A stretch of DNA of 64,000 nucleotides from Bifidobacterium subtile (GTDB taxonomy: Bacteria; Actinomycetota; Actinomycetes; Actinomycetales; Bifidobacteriaceae): NCBI RefSeq assembly GCF_000741775.1, contig NZ_JGZR01000003.1:62001-126000 (forward strand). The letters are read 5' to 3'. Both the position numbers and the translations under genes were made by a program. Within the stretch, counting starts at the first letter, position 1. Each line of letters opens with the position of its first letter. The notes below the pieces were generated by a model. The model did not search any database and was not told the origin of the DNA. It was given only the letters and a program-made list of their open reading frames with translations. Shown here one piece after another: positions 1 to 9,000 of this stretch.

Positions 1-210
1 CGCCTTGGCTGTATCCGTTGCATATGCTGTTTGCGCCTTGCCATGACGCACGCGCCGACGACCGACGACCTCAAAGCTCCGGCAAACGCCGCAAACCCAC
101 GGATGGGATTATAGGCAAGCCATGATTACGCCGAGACGCGCTCAGCCGTCAGCGCATAAGCCGCAAACGGTCTTGGGCAACCCTCGTCGCAGACTCCCTG
201 GCAGTGCCTC

Positions 211-777
211 CTAGTACAGCACGCCATAAACCTTGGCGACGGTGAAAGCGCCGACCGCCGCGAACAGCAAGGTCAGCACGCCGATGGCGATCACCACGCC
301 CCTGCGACGGGCCAATACTTTGGGCGCAATCGAACCGAGGAAAAACGCCGCGAAGCCCAGCGCCGCGCAATTCACGCCTATGCCGACGACCTGACCGTTG
401 GCCAGTTCCGGCAGTCCCAGCGGCGTGAGCATGGAGTTGATGAACGCCGTGAACACCGCGCACCCCCAGATCGTGAAGCCGATCAGACCGGCGACCCCGT
501 AGGCGACCGGCATCAGCGCGGGTCGCAGCTTGCCGCCCAGCGATTCGACGCACCACAGCAGCGCGAAGCCGACGGTATACGTGAACGCCACCGCCAGCAA
601 GCAGGCGACCATAGCCCACGGAAGGAGCGCGAACCGGCCCTGCGTCATGCCGACGTAAATCGGCGCACACAGCAGCTCGCCCACGCACAGCACCGCCGCC
701 GCAGAAACCGCCTGCACCGGCATGATCGGCAGCCCCGATTCCTCGTCGCGCGTGATATTGGTCCATTGTCGAGCCAT
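211..777 (-). CDS. Hypothetical integral membrane protein
   Basis: I do not recognise the family of this 188-residue protein. It is strongly hydrophobic, with about five membrane-spanning stretches (roughly residues 22-42, 50-75, 90-115, 130-150 and 160-185) and a short polar N-terminus. The start is an ATG preceded by AAAGGAACGTT, a good ribosome-binding site. It stands alone: the next gene on this strand, gnd, ends about 220 bases upstream behind a hairpin. There are no catalytic motifs or transporter signatures, so no function is proposed. Confidence 0.7.
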   Translation of the reverse strand: MARQWTNITRDEESGLPIMPVQAVSAAAVLCVGELLCAPIYVGMTQGRFALLPWAMVACLLAVAFTYTVGFALLWCVESLGGKLRPALMPVAYGVAGLIGFTIWGCAVFTAFINSMLTPLGLPELANGQVVGIGVNCAALGFAAFFLGSIAPKVLARRRGVVIAIGVLTLLFAAVGAFTVAKVYGVLY

Positions 778-911
778 AACGTTCCTTTGCTGTGCGTGCT
801 TTGCCTGTACCGCCGTACTGATTGCTCACTCCATGCTATATGGGCATATGCCTAAAGCTTCAGAAGGCGCACTGCCCACGCTCGTTCAGTTGCTTCCTGG
901 CATAAGCATGA

Positions 912-958
912 CCCGGCATTCGCAGAATACATAGATTATATGATTCGCGGATGCCGGG
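912..958 (-). terminator. Stem-loop downstream of gnd
   Basis: CCCGGCATTCGC (912-923) pairs with GCGGATGCCGGG (947-958), with extra pairing inwards and an AT-rich loop. It lies 40 bases beyond the gnd stop on the gnd strand. There is no clear T run, so termination is inferred from position and stem strength. Confidence 0.5.
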
Positions 959-997
959 CCGTGCCGCAGCTATTTTGCCTGTACTGTTCGCAGTGCC

Positions 998-1873
998 TTA
1001 GACCTTGGTGACGTGGCCTCCAAATTGCGCGCGCATAGTGGAAATCGCGCGCAGAATATCGTCGGCTCCCCCGCGAGACATCTGTTGCATATGCAGGGCT
1101 GCTGCCGTGACTGGCGTAGGCACGCCGAGTTCCAAAGCGGATTCGACCATCCACTTCGCCTCCCCGGATTCGTTGGCGACCGGAGGCATGCCGCTGAGCG
1201 TCGGATCGTCTTCGAAAGCGTTGGCGAGCAGATCAAGCAGCCACGAGGATACGACCGAACCGGACTTCCACGATGTCATCACGGCTGCCGGGTTAGTGAT
1301 GCAGGGACTTTTCGCCATAGTGGCGAATCCCTCGCCTAGAGCCTGCATCATGCCATATTCGATGGCGTTGTGCACCATCTTCGCATAATGTCCGGCACCA
1401 ACGCCGCCGGCAAGCACAAGACCGTCAGGACCGCTCGGCTTCAGAGCATCAAGCACGGGCTTCACTCTTTCGAAATCCTCGAGCGAGCCTCCCGCCATCA
1501 CGGCATAACCGCGCTCGGCACCCCATACTCCGCCCGATACCCCGCAATCCATAAAGCGGATGCCGCGCTGGTCAAGATACCGCGCATGACGGGTATCGTC
1601 GGCATATCGTGTGTTTCCGCCATCGACGACGAGGTCTTCGGCATCGAGCAGCTGCGCCAGAGTTTCGATTACCGAATCAGTCGGCTCACCTGCCGGAACC
1701 ATCACCCACACCACACGCGGCGAAGACAATGCTTTGACGAGAGCTTCCATGCTGTCAACATCGCGATCCGACTGCGGCGAACTGTCGTAGCCGACAACCG
1801 CATGGCCTCCTTCGCGCAGCCGCTGGGCCATATGCCCGCCCATGCGGCCAAGTCCTATCATTCCAATATTCAT
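998..1873 (-). CDS. gnd: 6-phosphogluconate dehydrogenase, short (about 290-residue) decarboxylating form
   Basis: This enzyme oxidatively decarboxylates 6-phosphogluconate to ribulose 5-phosphate in the cytoplasm. The N-terminal Rossmann motif GLGRMGGHMAQRL binds the nucleotide. The substrate-site segment CGVSGGVWGAERG and the lysine in GHYAKMVHNAIEYGMMQ are the usual catalytic signatures. At 291 residues it belongs to the short class rather than the roughly 470-residue class. The ATG follows AAGGAGCACAT. It sits downstream of the ascorbate operon on the same strand but behind a 14-bp perfect hairpin, so it is probably a separate unit. Its pentose product would fit with ascorbate catabolism, but that link is inference. 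Confidence 0.92.
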   Translation of the reverse strand: MNIGMIGLGRMGGHMAQRLREGGHAVVGYDSSPQSDRDVDSMEALVKALSSPRVVWVMVPAGEPTDSVIETLAQLLDAEDLVVDGGNTRYADDTRHARYLDQRGIRFMDCGVSGGVWGAERGYAVMAGGSLEDFERVKPVLDALKPSGPDGLVLAGGVGAGHYAKMVHNAIEYGMMQALGEGFATMAKSPCITNPAAVMTSWKSGSVVSSWLLDLLANAFEDDPTLSGMPPVANESGEAKWMVESALELGVPTPVTAAALHMQQMSRGGADDILRAISTMRAQFGGHVTKV

Positions 1874-1911
1874 ATGTGCTCCTTATGTCACGTCTTTACA
1901 TGTCACAGTCT

Positions 1912-1947
1912 CCATGCATGGATATTCCATTGGATATCCATGCATGG
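1912..1947 (-). terminator. Perfect 14-bp stem-loop between ulaG and gnd
   Basis: CCATGCATGGATAT (1912-1925) and ATATCCATGCATGG (1934-1947) form a perfect stem with an 8-base loop. It lies about 30 bases after the ulaG stop and is the likely end of the ula transcript. No T run follows. Confidence 0.5.
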
Positions 1948-1979
1948 CCTTTCGCACCAGCACCCGCGCCTTAATCGCC

Positions 1980-3056
1980 TTACAGGAAGGATGTATAGGG
2001 CAAATCAACGGGGTGCGTATACCTATCGTCAAAGCCGCGATCGTGATAGTATTCCAACTTGTTCCGGTCATCCGGGTAGACGAAACGCCCGCCCGGAAGC
2101 CAGCACAGCGGATGGAATCGGTAGCCGAACCGCTCGCGTCGCATCTTCCATAGCGTTTCGACCTCGTGCGGATCTGCAAGCATATTGCTCCATACATCCC
2201 AATGCAGCGGTATCACCACGTTGGTGTTCAATGCCTCGCTGGCACGCAGCACGTCAACCGACGTCATCTTATCCTGCACCGATACTGGGTTCTCACCATA
2301 GGCGAGAAGCGCCACATCAATGTCGAAACTTGCGCCATGCTCCGCGTAATACGTGCAATAGTGCGAATCGCCCGCATGGTAGATAGTTCCAGCGGTTGTC
2401 TCGATGACGTAGTTGACGGCACGTTCATCCATATCGGGTATGTCTGCCGACCCCGAACTTGTCTCAACCTTGACCGGATCGGTGATAAGCACGGTTCGGT
2501 CGAAGGATTCAACGACATGAATCGTCACATCCTTGATTCGAACTTCGTCACCCGGATGCACCACGTGGCATCGTTCGGCAGGAACGCCCCACGCCAGCCA
2601 TTGATCGACCACGCACTGAGGCCCGATAAGCGGGATAGGGCTTTCGACATTGTGAACGATGGCGGCCGCGACATTCATATCAATATGGTCATGATGGAAG
2701 TGAGTGACCAGTAAAGCGTCCAGAGTCCGAATCGCGAAGGGATCGATCACCATGGGCGTGGTGCGCAGATTGGGCTGGATTTTCCGGCCGCCAGTCAGCC
2801 GCGACCACTGGTGCCGCGCAGACATATCCGGCTTGTTATGCGTGGTTTTGCCAGTGCCGCACCACAAGTCAACGGCGATATTTGTCTGACGGTCGGTCTT
2901 AATCCACACGCCCATGTTGCCAAGCCACCACATGGTGAATTTGCCATGCGGCACTTCGGTACCATCTATCTCTTCGTTGAGCCAAGTTCCCCAGTCCGGG
3001 AACACCTCATTCATCCACGTTTCCCGAGTGACCTCGCTGATATTGCGTGCCGGCAT
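1980..3056 (-). CDS. ulaG: L-ascorbate-6-phosphate lactonase (UlaG-like, metallo-beta-lactamase fold)
   Basis: This protein hydrolyses L-ascorbate 6-phosphate, the product of PTS uptake, to 3-keto-L-gulonate 6-phosphate. The metal-binding motif THFHHDHID is present, together with the family segments PNLRTTPMVIDPFAIR, GDSHYCTYY and VVIPLHWDVWSN, and the ending resembles the E. coli UlaG ending. I take the start at 3056, where GAAGAAGG precedes ATG by 7 bases. That gives 358 residues, close to the usual 354; an open frame continues upstream without homology. It is the last gene of the PTS set, 46 bases after ulaB. No ulaD, ulaE or ulaF is present, so later steps must be encoded elsewhere. Confidence 0.93.
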   Translation of the reverse strand: MPARNISEVTRETWMNEVFPDWGTWLNEEIDGTEVPHGKFTMWWLGNMGVWIKTDRQTNIAVDLWCGTGKTTHNKPDMSARHQWSRLTGGRKIQPNLRTTPMVIDPFAIRTLDALLVTHFHHDHIDMNVAAAIVHNVESPIPLIGPQCVVDQWLAWGVPAERCHVVHPGDEVRIKDVTIHVVESFDRTVLITDPVKVETSSGSADIPDMDERAVNYVIETTAGTIYHAGDSHYCTYYAEHGASFDIDVALLAYGENPVSVQDKMTSVDVLRASEALNTNVVIPLHWDVWSNMLADPHEVETLWKMRRERFGYRFHPLCWLPGGRFVYPDDRNKLEYYHDRGFDDRYTHPVDLPYTSFL

Positions 3057-3102
3057 GCCATTACCTTCTTCCATATACTGCTTTGGGCGTAAAAGCGGTC
3101 GT

Positions 3103-3387
3103 TTACTCTCCAAGCTCCTCAATACGCGCATCGAGATGCTTTTTGATATCGTCCCGGTCAACAAAATTGGTCAGCACGATGGTTTTTTCTTTACAGTCGT
3201 CCGGGAACTGATCGGCCAACTCTGTGGTGGTGATGTAAATATCGGCTGGTGCGCCCTGGATACTGCCTAGGTCGACGGTATCGACTGAAATATCATCTCT
3301 GCCTTCATCGGCAAGAATGCTTTCGATGTTCATTTTCGCGATGACGCTCGATCCGACGCCGAAACCGCAAACGCATACGATCTTCAT
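3103..3387 (-). CDS. ulaB: Ascorbate-type PTS component IIB
   Basis: This small cytoplasmic phosphocarrier passes phosphate from IIA to ascorbate as it crosses the IIC channel. The protein has 94 residues, as expected. The active-site cysteine is Cys7 in the motif VCGFGVGSS, the counterpart of VCGNGQGSS in E. coli UlaB. The gene lies between ulaA and ulaG in one operon with gaps of about 50 bases. AAGGAGAATTATC precedes the ATG. Confidence 0.9.
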   Translation of the reverse strand: MKIVCVCGFGVGSSVIAKMNIESILADEGRDDISVDTVDLGSIQGAPADIYITTTELADQFPDDCKEKTIVLTNFVDRDDIKKHLDARIEELGE

Positions 3388-3444
3388 GATAATTCTCCTT
3401 GAGTGAGTTGTTGTATTGGTTGATATAGCTGGTTACATCCATGA

Positions 3445-4765
3445 TCAGAAGCCCAGGAACAGGCCTCTGACGAGCTTGAGCAGATACATGATCGGCATCC
3501 AGACCAAGGCATAGTCGATGTTGGACCAGGTGAGACCCGACCCGTACACTGCGCCAGTCAGCGGATACAGCGCGATTACTGCAAGCGAGGAAAGCGCGCC
3601 GGTCACGAAGCCCGCGGCGATGGCGCCGCGCCATCCGCCCGCCTTGTTGCCGAAGACCCCCATGACGTTGCCGTCGAAGTACATGATGATCGGGCTGGGG
3701 AACACGATCACCGGCGAGTGGAACACGATGGTGCCTATCGCCACGAGAATGCAGGCGACCGTGGAGCCGAGGAAGCCGAACATGCCGCCCATGGGCGAGT
3801 ATGGGAAGAAGGTGGGCGCATCAAGCGCTGGAACGGCTCCGGGAAGGAACTTGTCGGATATGCCTTTGAAGGCGGGGACAATGGAGCCGACGAACATGCG
3901 CACGCCTTGCAGCAGGATGACGATGCCTGCGGTGAAGACGAATCCCTGAAGCACGAGCCATAATATCCAGTTGGTGTCGCTACTTCCCGTGCCCGACAGG
4001 ACTTCGATGCCCTGACGGCCGACGGCGAGGCCGATTCCTACGAAGATGATCGGCATGAGGAAGAACATGACCACGGTGTTGTCGCGGAACATCGCGGCCC
4101 ATTTGGGCAGCTTCATCCTATCGGCGTCCTGCTCCGGCTTGGCGCTGCCGAACCATTTGCCGACGAAATGCGCGACTATGGATCCCACCTGATCCATGAA
4201 GCCCAGCGTCGACACGTCATGGGTCCATGAACGGGCGATTCTGCGCGTGATGGCAGGAGAATAGGTGTAGTACAGGGCGTTAAGAACTGTTCCCACCGCT
4301 ATGATCACCGCCGGGTTCGAAGTTTGCAGGACGACAGGCAGTGTTACCGCCATGAACGCGGAATGATAGAGCGCAAGATGCGCGGTGAGATATACGTTCT
4401 TGAAATCCTTGCCCGGTGTGATTCGCACCAGCAGCAGATGCAGGAAGAATGCCAGCAGGAATATGACCGCCGTATTCTTCGCCGCATCCTGGAATTTGAG
4501 CACAACGCCGAACACGGCATCATTGGTCGGCAGAACGCCTTCGACGTTGAGGGTATCATTCAACGATTTAACCACCGGCGACAGCGAATTCATCAGGATT
4601 CCCGCGCCGGCCGAAAGCACGGTCAGGCCGATGATGGTTTTCACGACGCCGTCAACGACCTGAGGGAACTTTTTTTTGCAGCAGCAAGCCGACCAAGGCG
4701 ATTAAACCGAGAAATATGGTCTGATTGCTCAGAAACTGATATACGATAAAATCGAATATCTGCAT
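3445..4765 (-). pseudogene. ulaA: Ascorbate PTS permease IIC, frameshifted in an A8 tract
   Basis: This is the membrane channel of the ascorbate phosphotransferase system. The long part (399 codons up to 4644) shows many membrane segments and UlaA-like stretches such as TIIGLTVLSAGAGIL and GVRMFVGSIVPAFKGI. The true start is ATG at 4765, after AAGGAG, four bases beyond the ulaC stop. It opens MQIFDFIVYQFLSN and runs into a stop after 37 codons. The two frames join if the run of eight A (eight T at 4670-4677 on the plus strand) is read as seven; the restored junction is QKKFPQVVDGVVKT. Corrected length would be about 439 residues. Possible explanations are a sequencing error, a real knockout, phase variation, or slippage during expression. 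Confidence 0.85.
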
Positions 4766-4766
4766 C

Positions 4767-5225
4767 TCATTCTCCTTTATTTACAGTGCTCACGATGGCC
4801 TGGGCATCATCATTGGTGCGGGCCTCGCGCAGCATATCGAAACCATTCTCCTCATTGAGGAACGTGACCACTTTTTGCAATAGCGCAAGATGGGCGTCGT
4901 TGCTTGTAGAGGCCACGACGATGACGATATCGACCGGATCGTTCTGCTCGCTGCCAAATTCGACAGGCTCGTCGAGAGTTGCAATAGCCAGACACGGGCG
5001 GTGCACCGCCTCGCTCGGGCGCGCATGCCCCAGAGCAAATCCGGGAGCCAGCACGATATACGGGCCGAGATCCTGAACCGCTTGGATCATCTCGCTTACG
5101 TACTGCGATTCGATGCTTGCATCGTCGAGCAGTGGGTTGGCCGCGCGCCTGAGTGCATCTTGCCAATCATCAGCATGAATCCGCAGCTGCACATGACGAA
5201 TCTGCAGCATAGGGTCGTCGTTCAT
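4767..5225 (-). CDS. ulaC: Ascorbate-type PTS component IIA
   Basis: This cytoplasmic phosphocarrier accepts phosphate from HPr and gives it to UlaB. The PTS_EIIA type 2 signature is clear: PGFALGHARP, with the phosphorylatable His67. The start is ATG at 5225, with GGAGG eight bases upstream; an upstream in-frame start at 5258 lies inside the promoter palindrome and is rejected. At 152 residues it is normal for the family. It is the first gene of the operon, and its stop nearly touches the ulaA start. Confidence 0.9.
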   Translation of the reverse strand: MNDDPMLQIRHVQLRIHADDWQDALRRAANPLLDDASIESQYVSEMIQAVQDLGPYIVLAPGFALGHARPSEAVHRPCLAIATLDEPVEFGSEQNDPVDIVIVVASTSNDAHLALLQKVVTFLNEENGFDMLREARTNDDAQAIVSTVNKGE

Positions 5226-5247
5226 CAAACCATCCTCCTTGAAGTAA

Positions 5248-5282
5248 ATAATCATCATTAATTATTTAAATTTGATGATTAT
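5248..5282. promoter_or_regulatory. Palindromic operator candidate of the ula operon
   Basis: ATAATCATCA (5248-5257) is mirrored exactly by TGATGATTAT (5273-5282) around a 15-base all-AT spacer. It lies 23 bases upstream of the ulaC start and 134 bases upstream of the divergent regulator. A second small dyad, TTGCTT (5294-5299) and AAGCAA (5306-5311), follows. The likely ligand is the neighbouring RpiR-type protein, which is inference from position. Confidence 0.55.
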
Positions 5283-5416
5283 ATTTTACATCATTGCTTG
5301 AGATGAAGCAAATCGAGCGACAGTGCCGCGAATACGCACTCAGACCGCAAATCACACGCGAAAAAAAGGTTATTCCCTTAGGATGGAATACGACGACAGC
5401 ATGAGGGAGCGAACGC

Positions 5417-6262
5417 ATGGATCTGAGCATCATCGAGCGAATCAAGGCCCGCTACCAGCGGCTGGGCGCAAGCAGTCGCAAAGTCGCCGACTACATCATC
5501 AACAACAGCACCAACGCCGCATCGAAGACCATCACCGACATTTCCCAGGAATGCGGCGTTTCCACCGCCACCCTTTCGCGCTTCGCTCGGACGCTGGGCT
5601 ATTCTACTTTCTCCCAGCTGCGCTGGGCTCTCGCCAGCGAGATCAACACGCAAACCGAATCGGTGGAAGATATCGACATCGCGGACTCACCCAAAACGGT
5701 AGCGCGGAAAACGCTCGCAGCTAATATCGAAACCTTGACAGGAACCTTCGCTCTTATCAACGAACAGGATCTGGTTCAGGCACGCGACTACATTGTGCAC
5801 GCACGCAAACTCGGATTCTACGGGTTGGGCGGCTCGAATATCGTCGCTTTAGACGCTTACCATAAATTCATGCGAATGCCCATCGCCGTGATTCATGACA
5901 TCGAGTATCACATGGCTCTTATGCAAACCGCGCTGATGGACAAACAAGACTGCGCCATCGTCATATCGCAAACGGGAAACGATACCGATACGCTGGTGCT
6001 TGCTGAATCGTTGCGCAACAACGGTGTTCCAATTATCGTCATCACCAGCTTCGCCGATTCACCTCTGACCGAATACGGCGACGTGGTCTTTTATTCGATT
6101 TCGAAAGACTCAAAAACTCATTTGGAAGCTTTGGAATCCTTTACCTCGCAGCTGGCAATCAACGATTGCCTCTATGCACTGACCGCACAGTACTTCGGCA
6201 AACGCGGCGAAGCGAATCGCGACAGGATTCGGGCTGTGATATCCACGAAACATCCCTCGTAA
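5417..6262 (+). CDS. RpiR/MurR-family transcriptional regulator
   Basis: The protein has an N-terminal RpiR-type helix-turn-helix (about residues 1-77, core SQECGVSTATLSRFARTLGY) and a C-terminal SIS sugar-phosphate-binding domain (about 125-255, with VISQTGNDTDTLVLAESLRNNG). The length of 281 residues is typical. The ATG at 5417 follows GGGAGCGAACGC. It is divergent from the ascorbate operon, so it probably controls that operon with a phosphorylated sugar acid as effector. The operator candidate at 5248-5282 supports this; neither direction nor ligand can be read from the sequence. Confidence 0.88.
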   Translation: MDLSIIERIKARYQRLGASSRKVADYIINNSTNAASKTITDISQECGVSTATLSRFARTLGYSTFSQLRWALASEINTQTESVEDIDIADSPKTVARKTLAANIETLTGTFALINEQDLVQARDYIVHARKLGFYGLGGSNIVALDAYHKFMRMPIAVIHDIEYHMALMQTALMDKQDCAIVISQTGNDTDTLVLAESLRNNGVPIIVITSFADSPLTEYGDVVFYSISKDSKTHLEALESFTSQLAINDCLYALTAQYFGKRGEANRDRIRAVISTKHPS

Positions 6263-6844
6263 CTGTGGCATCTCAGGCATCGCTCACGAGCCGATCCTCA
6301 CGATTCAGAGCCTATGCCCACATGAAAATGCGCATTCCCTTGCGCCGCTGTCCCCATTTATGGGGACATTCAGGGGAAATTCAGGGTGTTCCCGGATATC
6401 ATGACAGCGGGCGATGTGCTGGAATGAATCATGAACGGATATTCGGCATACGCCTGCATGGTCAATGGGGGCGTTCTGGCGTCTTGCGTTTTCCTGGCGC
6501 GCAGCTACTTAGGGCGCTAGGCGACGGCAAGGTGCTTGGGGGGAAGCCAAAGGTGCCTCCTCGCGCCGCGCCCGCCCGGGAAAGGAACATAGCAATGCAA
6601 GACGCAAGGCCAGATCACGAATGGACACCGATTTCGCAAGCTGACGGCGATGATGCCACACAGCCGAAAGAGGCGCAGCTAGGCGATTTCGCTCAGGAGC
6701 AGGAGCCCGGGGAGGCGACACGCCAGCTGCAGCCAGTGGCCGGCCTTGAATCGGACAACGACGATACACGGGGCGCTGCTGCCGTCGGCATGCAAGACAT
6801 CGGCAGCAGCGTGCTGTCCGGCGCCTCAGAAAGTTCTGAAGTCA
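6263..6844 (+). promoter_or_regulatory. Leader region of the MacAB-like operon with a 20-bp palindrome and an ambiguous upstream frame
   Basis: TGTCCCCAT (6349-6357) and ATGGGGACA (6360-6368) form a perfect 9+9 palindrome with a TT centre, which looks like an operator. Further down, an ATG at 6595 behind GGAAAGGAAC opens a frame rich in D, E, Q, A and G. This frame runs past the adaptor start in a different phase. It could be a frameshifted N-terminal cytoplasmic extension of the adaptor, or a chance frame. Nothing else is recognised. Confidence 0.4.
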
Positions 6845-8137
6845 ATGAAAGCCGACTTCGGCAGGCTCATGCAGGAGCGCAAGGTGCGCAAGAAGAAGCG
6901 GCTGATCCGTCGCATCATCATAGCCGTCGTCATCGCGGCGCTGGTGCTCGGCTTCATCGTCTACAACGCATTGCGACCAGCAGCAGGAAGCGGAGCAAAT
7001 GCCGCCCCCACGGCAACGGTCGAGCAGGGGCGTTTCATCGATCAGGTGAGCTCCACCGGAGCCATCGAGCCGATCTCCTCGACCGTCGTCGCACCGCAAG
7101 TCGACGGCACCATCGGCGAAGTGAAAGTGCAGGAGGGCGCGAATGTCAACGCCGGGGATGTGCTGTTCACCATCAACAACGACAAGCTCGATCAGGACGC
7201 GAATCAGGCCTATTTTGCGCTGCAAGCCGCCCAGTCGAGTCTTAACGCCGCACAGGCGCAGGTCGGCCAGATCAATACCAGCGTCGCTAACGCGAGACGG
7301 CAGGGTGGCGCTCAGGGCGATGCCGCGGCGTCTGCGGCCGGCGAGCAGCTGCCCGCTGCGCAGAGCGGCGTGGACAGTGCGCAGATCGCCGTGCAGCAGG
7401 CCCAGGCCACGTATGATCAGGCGGCCGCCCAACTCGACAAACGCACGGTGACAGCCCCTGTCGCCGGCACTATTCTGACCATGAGCGCGGTTTCGGGCGC
7501 GACCGTTTCCGCCGCCGGCACAGCAGCGGCCTCGGGAAACGGCAAGCCGCTGTGTCAGATATCCGATCTGTCACGCATGAAGGTCAACGTCAACGTCAAC
7601 GAACTCGACATCACCAAAATCGCCAAGGATCAGGCAGCCAAGGTCACTTTCTCCGCTGTCCCCGGCCTCACGCTCGACGCGACGGTCGACACCATAGCCA
7701 GCACCACCTCCCAGGGCGATTCCTCTGATTCGGCAGCGGGGGCAGGCTCCCAAGGTTCGGGAAACACCGGGTATGCGGTGCGTCTGATCATTCCCTCCCC
7801 CGACCCCCGGCTGAAGCCGGGCATGACCGCGGGCGTGAAAATCACTACCAAGAATATAGACGACACGCTGATGGTGCCGATTTCCGCCATTACGGACGAT
7901 AACAGGGGCGGAAGCTACGTGATGCTCGAGACCAACGCCGACACCCACGAGTTGAAGCGTGTAGGCGTCAAGGTCAAGGACAAGAACAGCACCAAGGCCG
8001 CAGTCGACGGCAACCTCAAGAAAGGCGATAAGGTCGTTGTGGCCGCTGGCGCGAGCGGCGTGGAAGGCTCGTCCGGCGCTGATGGGTCTGCGACCGTAGG
8101 CAGCGCGTCCGAAGCTCCGCTTGAGAAGGTGCGGTAG
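6845..8137 (+). CDS. MacA-like periplasmic-adaptor (HlyD-type) subunit of an ABC exporter
   Basis: This is a membrane-anchored adaptor. A very basic N-terminus (RKVRKKKRLIRR) leads to one membrane helix (about residues 22-44). The biotinyl-lipoyl-like strands follow (STVVAPQVDGTIGEVKVQEG), then an alanine/glutamine-rich coiled region, the second lipoyl half (RTVTAPVAGTILTMSAVSGA), and a beta-barrel section. A Gly/Ser-rich insert lies near residue 300. The start is uncertain: the ATG at 6845 has only a weak ribosome site, and a better-placed ATG at 6595 is in another frame. It is followed two bases later by the ATPase gene and then by the permease, so the three form one export machine. Confidence 0.8.
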   Translation: MKADFGRLMQERKVRKKKRLIRRIIIAVVIAALVLGFIVYNALRPAAGSGANAAPTATVEQGRFIDQVSSTGAIEPISSTVVAPQVDGTIGEVKVQEGANVNAGDVLFTINNDKLDQDANQAYFALQAAQSSLNAAQAQVGQINTSVANARRQGGAQGDAAASAAGEQLPAAQSGVDSAQIAVQQAQATYDQAAAQLDKRTVTAPVAGTILTMSAVSGATVSAAGTAAASGNGKPLCQISDLSRMKVNVNVNELDITKIAKDQAAKVTFSAVPGLTLDATVDTIASTTSQGDSSDSAAGAGSQGSGNTGYAVRLIIPSPDPRLKPGMTAGVKITTKNIDDTLMVPISAITDDNRGGSYVMLETNADTHELKRVGVKVKDKNSTKAAVDGNLKKGDKVVVAAGASGVEGSSGADGSATVGSASEAPLEKVR

Positions 8138-8139
8138 CC

Positions 8140-9000
8140 ATGTCACTGCTTCATATTCGACCTTGTGCCAAGAACGGAAACGCTGCCGTCGATCACCGTA
8201 TCAACGCTGACGCCGCTGGCGCTGCCGCATTTACCAACCCTGCCAACCCTGCCAACGCTGCTCAGCCAGGCAACGCCATCAACCCAGTCAGCACCGTGCA
8301 GCGCCCAGCGACCAGCGCCGCGATTATCGAAACCCACGGCATCAACCGCATCTTCGAGACGGGAGAGACCTTCACGCATGTGCTCAAAGGCGTGTCGCTG
8401 AGCGTGCGCAAAGGCGAATTCCTGGCGATTATGGGGCCGAGCGGCTCGGGAAAATCCACGCTTATGAACACACTGGGGCTGCTCGACCGGCCTTCCTCCG
8501 GCAGCTACCGGCTCTGCGGCATGGATGTGCACGACTTGAGCGACGACGAACGTTCCGACTTGCGCGGGCGGCTCATCGGCTTCGTGTTCCAGTCCTTCAA
8601 TCTGCTGCCGCGCACCAGCGTGCTGCGCAATGTGATGTTGCCGCTGGCCTATTCCGACTGCCCGGTTCGCCAGCGCGAGGCGCGCGCCATCGAAGCGCTG
8701 CGTTCAGTGGCATTGAGCCCCATGCTGTTCGATCGCAAAACCAATGAGCTTTCCGGCGGCCAGATGCAGCGCGTGGCCATCGCCAGGGCGCTGGTGCGCA
8801 ATCCACCGCTCATTCTTGGCGACGAGCCGACCGGCAACCTTGATTCCAAAACGGGCGAGGCGGTGATGCGCACCTTCGAACGGCTACGCGACGCGGGCAA
8901 AACCATCGTGCTCATCACGCATAGCCCCGAGGTCGCCGCCCGTGCCGACCGCTGCCTGCACATGCGCGACGGCGTGCTGCGTGAAGGGATGTACCGATGA
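8140..9000 (+). CDS. MacB-type ABC transporter ATP-binding protein
   Basis: This cytoplasmic ATPase energises the FtsX-type permease that overlaps its stop codon. Walker A is GPSGSGKS, the signature is [16 protein letters not shown], and Walker B is LILGDEP, all intact. Homology begins near residue 60. The first 55 residues are a low-complexity extension containing a 9-bp tandem repeat, CCAACCCTG twice and CCAACGCTG once (8234-8260), which writes NPANPAN. A later start may be the real one, but no better ribosome site was seen. The substrate of the exporter is unknown. Confidence 0.88.
   Translation: MSLLHIRPCAKNGNAAVDHRINADAAGAAAFTNPANPANAAQPGNAINPVSTVQRPATSAAIIETHGINRIFETGETFTHVLKGVSLSVRKGEFLAIMGPSGSGKSTLMNTLGLLDRPSSGSYRLCGMDVHDLSDDERSDLRGRLIGFVFQSFNLLPRTSVLRNVMLPLAYSDCPVRQREARAIEALRSVALSPMLFDRKTNELSGGQMQRVAIARALVRNPPLILGDEPTGNLDSKTGEAVMRTFERLRDAGKTIVLITHSPEVAARADRCLHMRDGVLREGMYR

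Noticed and set aside
722..934. 70-codon frame on the plus strand near the start of the window
   Set aside because: It overlaps the start of the membrane protein gene and a likely promoter region, with no ribosome site or homology.
1370..2386. Plus-strand frame of 338 codons across gnd and ulaG
   Set aside because: It overlaps two genes with firm homology on the other strand and has a composition typical of a shadow.
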